Source: Paraescarpia echinospica
Lineage: Eukaryota > Annelida > Polychaeta > Sabellida > Siboglinidae
DNA length: 64,000 nucleotides
Reading direction: 5' to 3'
Assembly (NCBI GenBank): GCA_020002185.1
Contig: CM034531.1
Location: forward strand, 73,403,278-73,467,277
The translations under genes and the position numbers were made by a program. A model generated the notes under the pieces. That model was not told the origin of the DNA. It saw only the letters and a program-made list of their open reading frames with translations, and searched no databases. Shown piece after piece: positions 31,839-42,700 of the stretch. Each line of letters opens with the position of its first letter. Position 1 is the stretch's first letter.

Positions 31839-32693
31839 GAGAGGCTTGCGATGGACTTGTTCGAACTCCGTGGGAAAGTGAGTCTCATCGTGATCGACTA
31901 CTACTCGCGGTGGATCGAGAGCAAATGTCTCGACGACATGTCGTCGGAGAGCGTAGTGCACGTGCTGATGGAGATCTTCGCAACACATGGTATTCCCGAC
32001 ATCATCATTTCGGACAATGGCCCTCAATTCAGTGCAGCGACCTTTCGTCAGTTCGCAATGCATTACGGGTTTGTGCATGTGACGAGCTCTCCGCGATACC
32101 CTCAATCGAATGGAGAGGCAGAACGGGCAGTGCGCACGATGAAGGGGCTTCTGAAGAGGAACGAAGACGTACACGTCGCTCTCGTGGCGTACAGATCGAC
32201 GCCGCTTCAGAATGGACTGTCTCCGGCAGAAATGCTCATGGGACGACGACTTCGCACTCTGCTACCCGTCCTTCCCAGCACACTGAAACAGAGGGGTCCT
32301 TGCGACGAATCCCTGCAAAAGAAGGAGAGCTTGCGTCGTTCCGACCAGCAGTATACCTTCAACTTGCAACACAAAGCGCGTGACTTGCCGACGCTACAGC
32401 CAGGCGATCCAGTTTGGATCAGAGACCAAAATCGCCAAGGTCTAGTTGTGAGTCGAACACCTGAGCCGCGATCGTACTTGGTGAAGACCGACCTCGGCAC
32501 TGTGCGTCGCACCCGTAGAGCGCTGGTGCAGACTATAGGATCTCGCGCTGGTGACGACTCCGACGGTCAGCGGACACTGCCTGCACACTTCGCTACAACT
32601 GCTGTCCTCGCGACACCCGCTGCTGAGATGCAGCTGTCAGCTACACCAGCGAAGAGTGCTTCATGTCCTGCTAGAGACATCTTCACTCTCTGA
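31839..32693 (+). pseudogene. pol: integrase catalytic core and C-terminal domain
   Basis: D,D,E residues lie in AMDLFEL, ISDNGPQF and NGEAERAV, with about 35 residues between the last two. RSTPLQNGLSPAEMLMGRR and a C-terminal GDPVWIRD region follow. The domain is in frame with the upstream pol after the TAG. The frame ends at 32691-32693. Confidence 0.9.
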
Positions 32694-32933
32694 ACCAGCG
32701 GCACCTGAAAGGGTGACTCGGTCGGGGAGAACGGTGAAACCACCGAAGCGTTTAGACTTGTAAAGTGCATTACGTCTACTAGTCAGAATCATGAACACTA
32801 TAGCTGTTCAGACATTTAATTAAAGTTCACTTTTAATGTTAACTACTAATCAAGCAACGGTTATGTCATACACACGTAATTCATTCTGACTTTCAGTGTT
32901 ACTGTTTCCACGTATATGATGTTCAATATACTC

Positions 32934-32942
32934 GGTGGGAGG
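32934..32942 (+). other. Polypurine tract
   Basis: GGTGGGAGG directly before the 3' LTR, in the place expected for the plus-strand primer. Confidence 0.55.
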
Positions 32943-33090
32943 TGTAGCAACAGCCAATATCGGCCACTATACTTCATGTTTGCATTTATCCCAAAGCATG
33001 ATGGAATACGACATGTGATGTCAATGTCATGTTTGTGTTGAAAACGATGGTTCAGCGTCTGTCAAAAACGACTCACTTACGAATTCTATA
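32943..33090 (+). repeat. 3' LTR (148 bp)
   Basis: Matches the 5' LTR with about eight differences. The AATAAA of the 5' LTR is changed to GAAAACG-type sequence here, so this LTR lacks the poly(A) signal. Confidence 0.92.
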
Positions 33091-33095
33091 AATAC

Positions 33096-33464
33096 AGATT
33101 ATTTTAAAGAAATTGTATTGTTGCTGAAAAGTGTAACGAACATTTGGACGGACTCTAGTATTGCTGAAGCATGCGAAGAACTCTTGAACTCTATTGACAA
33201 TAATGTTTACGGTATTGATTACTTGAACTTGATATTATATTCGCTGCACTGTTCTATCCTCAAAGAAAAGGGGATGTTAATGATGTTGATCAGTTCGTGT
33301 TGATCGACGATCTATTTGATACACCTGTAACAATAACGGAAATCACCATTCTAAATTTACATACAATAAATCCTCCTCCGTTTGTGGCACAGAAGAGCTT
33401 TCACGAGTGTTTACACCCGTCAATATGATTACTCAACTTGTTAGCGTCTAAGCATATGAACACG
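33096..33464. other. Unassigned sequence between LTR element and LINE remnant
   Basis: A 61-codon frame at 33118-33303 has no recognisable motif. It may be the continuation of whatever the LTR element landed in. A 10-bp inverted repeat (TTGTTAGCGT, 33438-33447 with 33462-33471) lies next to the LINE boundary. Confidence 0.4.
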
Positions 33465-34240
33465 CTAACAAACACCAATACAGTCAAAATTTAAATTGAG
33501 CGATTTCAAACTATATTCCAGTTTATCAAAGTTTTTTGATATGCTTCTACAATTAACTGTTATTGTAGACAGGGTTTTATTTCTATTTAGTTTACTTTGC
33601 AAGTTAAGGAGCTCAGAATCGGTATAGTACCTACATTCATTTAAACAATGTTGTACATTGACTAGTTGTTCATCAGTGTTAAGTATGATGTCATATATGC
33701 TATAGCACAAGTCCTTTTCGTAGGCCATTACAAATCCCAGTGACTAATGTTTTCCTCTACACCAGTTCCTGTATGGCTGTATCGTCTGCACTGATCGCGG
33801 AGGTTCAGTTGATCGGAGACATGTTGACAAAATTCATAATCAGACTGTACGAACATAACTTCATCATCACAGATTCCCGCAAACGGGAGTGTATCTAATA
33901 AGTCCATAAGCATTTCTAATACCTGAGCATTACAGAATTCAAACTCTCGCAAGATCTGCGATAGTCTTCACGTTCAGTCTTTGGCCGTCCTCTCGAATTT
34001 TGAAGAAGACGCTGCAGTTTTGTGTCCACGCGCTATGGATCTACCGGTCGCGCTTCAGTTGTCGCGTTTGACGAAGGAGTTCGGTGTTGTGCGTTGAGAG
34101 GTGGTCATTCAGATAAATGTCCGTTCCCCTCAACGCACCTCGTTTCATCATTAGCTCGATCGGCTTTACTGTCAGCCGAATTAAACTGCACGATGATGGG
34201 ACGTTTCTTATCACGCCGGTCGTATGTGTGGGTGCGTGCA
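33465..34240 (-). mobile_element. LINE 5' remnant (ORF1 C-terminus and start of ORF2)
   Basis: The minus strand reads KKRPIIVQF, GTDIYLNDHLSTHNTELLRQ and IHSAWTQNCSVFFKI (34210-33980), which resembles the C-terminal domain of L1-like ORF1 proteins. After a spacer comes CRYYTDSELLNLQSKLNRNK and LNFDCIG (33640-33470), the start of a LINE endonuclease ORF. It ends abruptly at about 33478. It has several stops and no RT. Confidence 0.65.

Positions 34241-34272
<32 letters not shown>
34215..34272 (+). repeat. (GTGC)n microsatellite
   Basis: GTGC tetranucleotide run at the upstream edge of the LINE remnant. Confidence 0.9.
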
Positions 34273-34578
34273 TGACTTGAAATGAGAAAACATGTACTGC
34301 AATGCCAATGCTACACAGAGCCCATAGGTAGGGCCTACTACTATATGCCGTAATAATATGGGTGTGAACCCTGGGCAATAGCCAAACGTTCACATAACAC
34401 ATCGTAGAAGCCACAGAAATGTTGTTCTTGATAAGCATCCTAGGAGTGCCATAGACTGAAAAGAAAAGCAACGAAGTCATCAATCAAAATAAATCAGCGG
34501 AACCCAAATCGTGTAAAAAAAACGTCGTGATACATACTTTATTATTCTTACAGGTTCTTACAGGTCCTCTTCTGGCTT

Positions 34579-36195
34579 TTAGGCTGTGATGCCTCTTACT
34601 CCAGCTCTGATGTTTGTCGTCAAACTATATGGTGCGCATGCGTCTGACGAGTTGTTCCATAATAGGGGTGGGGCTGTGTAATCGAGCTTAATTGGGTGGT
34701 TTTTCCATAATTTGTCTAATTTTCCCTCGAAGGACTGAACTGATGGAGCCTCTACCACAGACTGTGGGAGGCTGTTCCATACGTCCGTGCATCGGTGTAT
34801 AAATGAATTTTTTTTAATGTTTAACCGACAACGTCCTTTGAATATTTTTAGGTGATGTCCTCGCGTACATGATTCAGTATCCCTCAAAGTTATAAAGTTC
34901 GATGTCACAGCTGTATCATATTTGTCTGTTAAAATCCTATACATTTCAATCATGTCTCCTCTGAGGCGACGATATGACAGAGTTGGTAATTTTAGTCTTT
35001 GCAGACGTTCATTGTATTCAAGATCTTTAAAGCCTGGAATTAATTTGGTTGCTCTACGCTGAACATTTTCAAGAGCTGTAATGTGTTTCATTAAGAATGG
35101 AGCCCATACTTGATTTGCATATTCAATATGTGGGCGTACGAGAGATTTAAAAACAGTAGAAAAACATTGTTCATCCATGTAATCAAAAGTGCGACGAATT
35201 ATCCCCATCATTGAATTGGCTTTATTAATTTTTTCCGACATATGTGCCTCAAAGTTTAGTGATGAGTCAAAAGTGACGCCAATATCCTTCACCTTATCCG
35301 TACTTGCCAGCGTTATATGATTAGGTCCCAGTGTGTAGCTGTCGTTTCTTATTGTTGATGATCCTACTCTCATATGGCTGCATTTGTCTGGGTGGAACTT
35401 TAAAAGAGATTCGTATGTCCAATGTTCTGCATGGGTAAGATCTTGTTGAAGCTTTATGCAATCTTCAGTGGTGTAAATTGGATGGAAGAGTTTCATATAA
35501 TCCGCAAACAGGAATATTTCGGAGCTCTTTATAACATCCGGTAAATCATTAATAAATATAACAAAAAGTAAGGGACCAATCACCGATCCTTGTGGTATGC
35601 CGCTGATGACATCATGCCAATTTGAAAAAGAATTATTGACCCTTACACGTTGTGTTCTGTGGGCCAATAGAGCTGCAACCCAGCTTAGAATATTTCCTTG
35701 AATTCCATAGCTCTGGAGTTTCTCTATAAGTCGTAGATGTGGGACTTTGTCAAATGCTTTCATAAAATCACAATATACTACATCAATACATCCACCGTTA
35801 TCTAGTGTCTCAGTCCATGAATCGAGTACTTTAAGTAATTGGAGAACTGTAGACCGCCCTTTGATGAATCCAAATTGTTTGTCGCTCAACAGGTCATTAT
35901 CTTTCAAATGTTTAGTGATGGTATCTCTAACTATGCCTTCCATTATTTTCCCTACTATGCTCGTTAGGCTGACTGGCCGGTAGTTATGTGCTAGATTTTT
36001 GTTTCCTTTCTTGTGAATTGCAGATATGTTTGCTATTTTCCAGTCTTTGGGTAGTATGCCTGTTTTCAGCGACGTGTTAAAATTTTTGGATAGTGGAGTG
36101 CTAATACTCTCTGCCAATTCGTTTAGTACACGAGGATGGAGGCCGTCAGGTCCTGGTGATTTGAATATTTTTAGTTTCTTTAGCTTTAAAGCCAC
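34579..36195 (-). pseudogene. LINE ORF2 reverse transcriptase domain (catalytic box changed)
   Basis: A 538-codon open frame with KSPGPDGLHPRVL, HNYRPVSLTSIVGKIME, CDFMKAFDKVPH, GIPQGSVIGPLLFVIFINDL and the C-terminal NVQRRATKLIPG and YRRLRGDMIEMYRIL, characteristic of CR1/L2. The catalytic box reads FADYMKLF: the second aspartate, essential in all active RTs of this class, is Tyr (codon 35499-35497, TAT). A frameshift upstream, between 36200 and 36300, separates it from the endonuclease. Confidence 0.88.
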
Positions 36196-36458
36196 TATCG
36201 ATGGAGTGATAGTGCAAGATTCAACTTTGTTATGACATCTTATTGGCTCCTCCAGAATGTCTCCTTCTGGTTCTCTCGTAAATACGGAAGATAAAATGAT
36301 TTGCCAATACCTGTGCTTTTTCCAAATCTGTCTTTGTCAGATCATCCTTGTCTTTGCTTTTTATTAAGTTCGGTATTCCCATTCTTGTGTTCATTTTTGC
36401 CTGCGCATATTGCCAGAACTTCTTGGGATTCTGTTTTATTTGATTTATGATATCTTTT

Positions 36459-37505
36459 TCATATAGTTTCTGTGCCTTTCTTGTCAGTCTCCTGACCTGA
36501 TTTCGGAGTCGACAAAATTCCTGATAAGTTTGGGCATCTTTGGAGAGAAGATATTTTTTTCCACAACCTGTTTTTTCTTTTGATTTTGGTTCGGATTTTG
36601 AACTCCAGTGGAACTGGGTATTTTCTGGCTCTCTCAGTTATCACCTTCTTTGGTATGCATTTTCCTTCTGCATATCTAAGCTTAGAAGTAAGGATATCCC
36701 ACTGAGTTTGCACATCCTCCTGGTGATTAGAAAATTCCTCCTCCCAATCAATGTTTAGTATGTCTTTCATTTTGGTGTAATCCCCCTTGTCGTATTTATA
36801 GACAGTTTTGCTGATTGGTTCATAGACTGGCATGCAGTTAAGAACCACCTTAATAATAGAATGGTCACTTCTTCCTAGTGCTGAGGCTGTTTCAATTGTT
36901 GAGATCTCTGTGTCTTCACTAGTGAGGACAAGATCAAGGAGTGATGGTTCAGTTGTACCTCTACCTCTAGTGGGCTCTGTTATATGTTGCACAAAGTAAC
37001 AGTCACGAAGTTTCTCAATGAATTTAAATTCTTTCTCCTCTGTACTTGCTGCTGTAGTTGACATTGTTTCCCAATCAATTTTAGGATAGTTAAAATCTCC
37101 AAGTAGTAGAACACGTGCAAATTTTTTCTCACTTATTTTATCAAGTAGTTTGTTAAGGTTGTCATTATTCTCAGTGGTACTGTTTGGACTCCTATAAAAG
37201 GAGCCTATGAGAAGAGTGTCTTTCCCTTTCAGTTTTAAAGTGCAAAATTGTGCTTCATTGAACTCAACATCAAACTGGTGCACTTCAAATGGCAACGAAT
37301 TGTGAAGAAACAAGATCATCCCTCTGCCTGTGTCCTCACCAATATTTATAGTTTCCATAGAATATCCTTCCAGGTTATATTCTTGTGTGGTAAGTTGTCT
37401 TTTATAATTTTTAGGTTTTACTTCTGACACTGCTATAACCTGTGGTGGAGTTGAATGGTTTTTTATTCTACATTTTAGTTCTGTTAGTTTTTCTTTTGTT
37501 AGCAC
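36459..37505 (-). pseudogene. LINE ORF2 apurinic-like endonuclease domain
   Basis: The domain includes VIAVSEVKPKN, GRGMILFLHNSLPFEVHQF, GSFYRSPNS, LLGDFNYPKIDW and SDHSIIKV, so the catalytic E, D/N and SDH residues are present. Family-like coding (WYTNAD motif at about 37507-37524) continues upstream of the first ATG and overlaps the end of ORF1. A 1-nt shift near 36555 puts the last 30 residues out of frame. The true frame continues with QEFCRLRNQVRRL and FWQYAQAKMN. Confidence 0.85.
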
Positions 37506-37528
37506 ATCAGCATTTGTGTACCATACAG

Positions 37529-38623
37529 TTATTTCTCTGGCACTGGCACTTGTGGTGCGAGAGTTTGGTTGGTATTTCCGCCCCTCTTTTTTACTTTGAT
37601 GATCTGTCTTTCTCCTGGGCGCCCTCTTACCAGGTAGACAAAATTTGTTGTCTGCTCCTGCTGTGTTTTTTCCCTTGCCTCCTTCTGTAGTAGTCGCTCC
37701 TTCTCTCTGTCATCTTTGCTCATGTCATGCTTTATAACCATTCCACTGAATGGTTCCCCTTTGTTTTTCAGTTTGTATAGGTTTTTCATGACAAAAGCTT
37801 TTTTATCCTCTTCTGGGAATGTTACAAGTAACGGACGAGTTCTTGTTCCCTCTGTTTCCATTTCCTTTCTTTGTTTGCTCCCTAATCTCCTTACTTGTAG
37901 GTCTTCAGGTTGGTATTTACCATCTGTAGTGTATCCTGAAATTTCCCTCATTAGTTTCCTGTCATGAATAGTGTTGTCTTCTTTCAGAGTGCTGGTCCCC
38001 TCTGGCACATTGTATACCACAATGTTCTTCATTCTGGTCATTCGGTCATTTATTTGGGTGCACACAGTGGCGACCATTTCATCTTTGTTTATGACTGGTT
38101 CTACGTATGTTGCTCCTAGTGATTCATGTGGTGTCTGAGTTTGCAGATTGGATACTTTTGAGACTGTCTCCTCAAGTTCATTGACTCTGGTTTGGAATGC
38201 TTTTTGTTTATTTTCCATTGCAGTCAATTTCTTTTCAAATTGGTCTTGACGCTCGTTCATGATAAGGATGTGTGACATGATTGCCTTTGCCCCTCTTTGG
38301 CATGATTTACAGTACCAACTGATTCGTTGGTTTTCATCGCTGGTTAATATGGCATACAAGGCATCAGACACACTTTGACAGACTTTGTGATACCATCCCT
38401 TACAGATGTCACACTCAATGGCGTCCTCGTTATCTTTAACTTCCAAGCTGCAGTCAGGGCAGACACATTTTTCTTGATCTCTGTCAGCCTCTAATTTCTT
38501 GTTTGTTTTATGACTTTTCTTTGAATTGTATCTTGATGATGTTGCCTTAGAGCTAGACGAGCTAGACGAGCTACGTAGAGATCTTGATGTTTTAGATAAC
38601 ACTGGTGTACCACCAGTTGCCAT
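37529..38623 (-). CDS. LINE ORF1 protein with PHD finger and coiled coil
   Basis: Intact 364-codon frame. Residues 1-45 are Ser/Lys-rich. Residues about 52-110 form a PHD-type zinc finger (CVCPDCSLEV, CDICKGWYHKVC, WYCKSC). Residues about 120-160 are coiled-coil-like (NERQDQFEKKL, VNELEETVSKV). The rest resembles an RNA-binding ORF1 domain (MKNIVVYNVPEG, VRRLGSK, RPLLVTFPEEDKKAFVMKN). PHD-bearing ORF1 proteins are known from CR1/L2-type LINEs and are thought to bind element RNA or chromatin. The stop lies 20-odd bp before the first ORF2 ATG. Confidence 0.9.
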   Translation of the reverse strand: MATGGTPVLSKTSRSLRSSSSSSSSKATSSRYNSKKSHKTNKKLEADRDQEKCVCPDCSLEVKDNEDAIECDICKGWYHKVCQSVSDALYAILTSDENQRISWYCKSCQRGAKAIMSHILIMNERQDQFEKKLTAMENKQKAFQTRVNELEETVSKVSNLQTQTPHESLGATYVEPVINKDEMVATVCTQINDRMTRMKNIVVYNVPEGTSTLKEDNTIHDRKLMREISGYTTDGKYQPEDLQVRRLGSKQRKEMETEGTRTRPLLVTFPEEDKKAFVMKNLYKLKNKGEPFSGMVIKHDMSKDDREKERLLQKEAREKTQQEQTTNFVYLVRGRPGERQIIKVKKRGGNTNQTLAPQVPVPEK

Positions 38624-38930
38624 ATTTATTAGATACTTAATACATACAATTTTTCATTAACCTACTATTAAATAATGTTTAATTCATTAATTTAAATATA
38701 TATATATATCTATAAAAAAAAAATATAAATAATATTTTATTAACTTTTATACTAAATTGAATAGGTGCAGGGTTTGGGACTAGTGCAAACACCAACAGAT
38801 AGAAGCAATGATAGGGTAAATGTTTTTTTTTTCTAGCCCTGGGCCGACTCAGGGCTTGAAATATGTTGAAGACACAAGGGTGATGATGATACACCCGAAG
38901 AAAGGCCTGTTAGTTCAGGAAGTGGCAAGA

Positions 38931-39520
38931 CAGAGGAGAAGGATTTAAGAATATATAATCGACGTGTCTTATATACGTGTCTTATATAGCTAATGTATAT
39001 TTAATTACTGTGATGTTTAGTGTTTAGAACACCCTGATTTATGCGAGTTGCATTGGGGGTGATTTGTGTTTCGCGCTCTTAGCTTATTGTTTACTTTTCC
39101 GCCATTTTGTTTTAAATTCTACAGGTGGTTGCTAAGCAAATATTTTGGCGAAATAAGACTTTGGAATGATTGATTGCAAATATATTAATACGTACGTATA
39201 GTAATGATGATATTACTGCACCTTTGTAAGATTTAAACAATAACAGTCTTTAGAACTTATGATATTAACTATAAATGTACGAGCGGGAAATAAGAAGAGA
39301 TATAACCTGACGCATGCGCAATATATGAAATTATAGCACAGCGGACAATTGTGACAAATAGTCTGATCACTGTCGGCAAAGTTGGAAAGCTGTCATGCAG
39401 TACTCGTGAACATGAAATTTCTGTAACACGGTTTTTGACCAGGCACGAATTTTCCGGTTGTGGTTATCGTTTTCATTTTATGCTGTATTTATATTGGAAC
39501 TAGGTAACTGATTTGAAAAT
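38931..39520. other. Upstream region of the TFIIH p34 gene
   Basis: AT-rich with no CpG-rich core or clear TATA box. CCGCCATTTTG occurs at 39100. No gene was recognised. Confidence 0.35.
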
Positions 39521-39524
39521 GATT

Positions 39525-39625
39525 TCGTCTTGGTGGGCGACTCAACATAACCCCATAGGGATTTCCAGAGGATCTCCACGGCTGCAGTATTTGCTTATTG
39601 TAATTCATTGTAAATACGTTCAGCA
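39525..39625 (+). mobile_element. LINE 3'-end fragment just upstream of GTF2H3
   Basis: GGATTTCCAGAGGATCTCCA (39560-39579) and its flanks match the 3' UTR of the LINE whose tail lies at 21.63-21.8 kb (there on the minus strand, TTTCTAGAGGATCTCCACGG). Both keep a GGTGG...CCAC stem around a CCCC(T/A)AGGG hairpin. It lies about 150 bp before the start codon. Confidence 0.7.
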
Positions 39626-39778
39626 ATTTGCATTGTGACCGAAACATAGCATGTCTAAGTATAAAGTTATATTGTGTGGCATATTTTGTATAGCGCCTAT
39701 CGTCCGTGGATCGTCCGAATATTCAAAACAATGTATTTGCAAGTATACCACAAGAGGTCGCCAGAGGTATTGTTGAAA

Positions 39779-42700
39779 ATGGCCGATGGTAAGTAGTGTT
39801 TTGTTAATTATTTCTTCATCTATTGCTATGTTATTTATTAAACTAATCACACGTATACGTCATGATTGCCCATATTTTCAGACGAACGGACCAGCTTGAT
39901 CGTAGTAATTATTGACACCAATCCAGTATGGTGGGGGATGAAAGCAGACGTAAGTCCTCTTATTTTCGCTCACCGGTCTTTGGCTGTGCCTGTGGGGTTG
40001 TCACTGTCAGTGCGACAACTAATTCTCTTTGTGACTTTGCATGTGAATGTGTGAACGTAGATATAAGTCTGCTTATTAACGCATGTGTACACATGTATGA
40101 ACTTGTGACAATGTGATTCTGTGCGAATGTATTAGTATTCACAAGAACTGTCAATTTATCTAGGGCTAGGACTAGTATAACTCCATATAATTAACGCTAA
40201 CTAGTATACCTTGATGTGACATACCAGACCATACATTGTGAATATAACTGTCATTCAGTCTGAAAAACAACATGCTTTCCCACCATAATATATGTTTTGT
40301 GCTGTCAATGCACCAGTGTTTTTGTTGTTGTTTTGTGATAGTGATAAGTGCAATTGTGCTGGGAATGTTTCAGTTTCATTTGGTGCACTGTTTGGAGGCA
40401 GTGATGGCATTCTGCAATGCGCATCTAATGATGAACCAGAAGAATCAACTAGCAGTGATAGCCGCGCACAACAATACCAGGTAATCTTTTGGGCACCCCT
40501 TGTTCCATTCCATCTTCTCTATGCAGCTTTTAACTATACAACCAGTAAAAGTATTCATGATAGATTTCTGTCCCATCTAGTCATGATCAAAGTGGATCGT
40601 ACAGTTTTAGTATTGTTTATTTCAGTAAGTTTGTATACCCGAGACATGAAACACAAAAAGACATAATGGATCTTACAGTTTTTTATATTGTTATTTTCAG
40701 TAAGTCATACAGTTTTATGTATTGTTTATTCCAGTAAGTTTTTCTACATGAGGCAGGAAATGCGAGAAGACAAAGTGGATTTTACAGTTTTATGTATTGT
40801 TTATTTCAGTAAGTTTGTCTACCCGAAGCAAGAAACGAGAGACGACAAGACAGACAGCAGTGAGGATGAGACTGCCCCAAGATCGAGGCAGTTGGATGGC
40901 AAGTATGACCTGTTCACACAGCTCGACAGCACCATCGCTGATGAGATCTGTAACCTCGTGCTCAATGGTAAGGCACTGTTCTCATTCCTACTTACCTGTC
41001 TTCACTCTCTTAATTTGGTTATCAACAATTAATTTTTTTCACCCGTGTCATTATGAATTATTTCATTTAAAACATCCTATCCACTACGACTTGTTTCAAC
41101 CAATTGGTTATTTAGTTTTGATGAAATGACAGAGTTGGTTACATTCACATGACAATTACCCGATTTAAGGACCAAAGCAAAATCTGAGTTCCGTGATTCT
41201 AACAAGAGCTCAACCTCCTGTTAAGCTGAATGTGCATGTTATGTGCATGTTATGTGTATGTTACTTGGACACTATATTTTTGCCTCGTGTGCAGCATAGG
41301 CCTGTGCCACTTAAGACCTGGCTCGTCATGGCAGGTTACACATCATGACATGTAGCACAGCTTGTTATGGCGGGTCACACATCATGACATGTAACACAGT
41401 TCGTCATGGCGGGTCACACGTGTATGTGAGTGTGAGACATTGGACAGCTCGTCATGGCGGGTCACACATGTACCTGTGTGTAAGACAGTAGCACAGTTCG
41501 TCATGGCGGGTCACACATGTACGTGTGTGTAAGACAGTAGCACAGTTCGTCATGGCGGGTCACACATGTACGTGTGTGTAAGACAGTAGCACAGTTCGTC
41601 ATGGCGGGTCACACATGTACGTGTGTGTAAGACAGTAGCACAACTCGTCATGGTAAGTCACACATCTATGTGTGTGTGTGTAAGATAGTAGCACAGCTCG
41701 TCATGGCGGGTCACACAGGTATGTTTATGTAAGACAGTAGCACAGCTCGTCATGGCGGGTCACACATCTATGTGTGTGTAAGACAGTAGCACAGCTCGTC
41801 ATGGCGGGTCACATATCTATGTGTGTGTAGGACAGTAGCACAGCTCGTCATGGCGGGTCACACATCTATGTGTGTGTGTAAGACAGTAGCACAGCTCGTC
41901 ATGGCGGGTCACACATCTATGTGTGTGTAGGACAGTAGCACAGCTCGTCATGGCGGGTCACACATCTATGTGTGTGTAGGACAGTAGCACAGCTTGTCAT
42001 GGCGGGTCACACATGTATGTGTGTGTAGGACAGTAGCACAGTTCACCATGGTGGGTCACACATCTATGTGTGTGTGTAAGACAGTAGCACAGTTCACCAT
42101 GGTGGGTCACACATCTGTGTGTGTGTAAGACAGTAGCACAGTTCACCATGGTGGGTCACACATCTATGTGTGTGTGTAAGACAGTAGCACAGTTCACCAT
42201 GGTGGGTCACACATCTATGTGTGTGTGTAAGACAGTAGCACAGTTCACCATGGTGGGTCACACATCTATGTGTGTATGTAAGACAGCAGCACAGTTTGTC
42301 ATGGTGGGTCACACATCTGTGTGTGTGTAAGACAGTAGCACAGTTCACCATGGTGGGTCACACATCTATGTGTGTGTGTAAGACAGTAGCACAGTTCACC
42401 ATGGTGGGTCACACATCTGTGTGTGTGTAAGACAGTAGCACAGTTCGTCATGGTGGGTCACACATCTGTGTGTGTATGTAAGACAGTAGCACAGTTCGTT
42501 ATGGTGGGTCACACATCTATGTGTGTGTGTAAGACAGTAGCACAGTTCGTCATGGTGGGTCACACATCTATGTGTGTGTGTAAGACAGTAGCACAGTTCG
42601 TCATGGTGGGTCACACATCTATGTGTGTGTGTAAGACAGTAGCACAGTTCAAAGTATGTTTGTTTCAGATCCTGACACTGAGCTACACTCAGACACCCTG

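Larger units (their letters stand above)
28525..33090 (+). mobile_element. Ty3/gypsy LTR retrotransposon with both LTRs and 5-bp target duplication
   Basis: A structurally complete gypsy element with LTRs at 28525-28673 and 32943-33090 and the direct duplication AATAC at 28520-28524 and 33091-33095. In order it has a primer binding site, gag with zinc knuckles, protease, RT, RNase H and integrase. Lesions: 1-nt shifts near 28990 and 29268, TAG at 29677, a shift near 29935 and TAG at 31836. The LTRs differ at roughly 8 of 148 positions by eye, so it is not recent. It lies directly downstream of another gypsy element of a different lineage. Confidence 0.93.
34515..38930 (-). mobile_element. Near full-length CR1/L2-like LINE with PHD-finger ORF1
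   Basis: Minus-strand element with an AT-rich 5' UTR (38624-38930), an intact ORF1 (37529-38623), and ORF2 as endonuclease (36459-37505) and reverse transcriptase (34579-36195). The 3' end has the tail ACCTGTAAGA x2 followed by AATAATAAAG near 34545. ORF2 carries two frameshifts between its domains and a changed catalytic residue, so the element is probably dead despite its good preservation. Confidence 0.92.
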
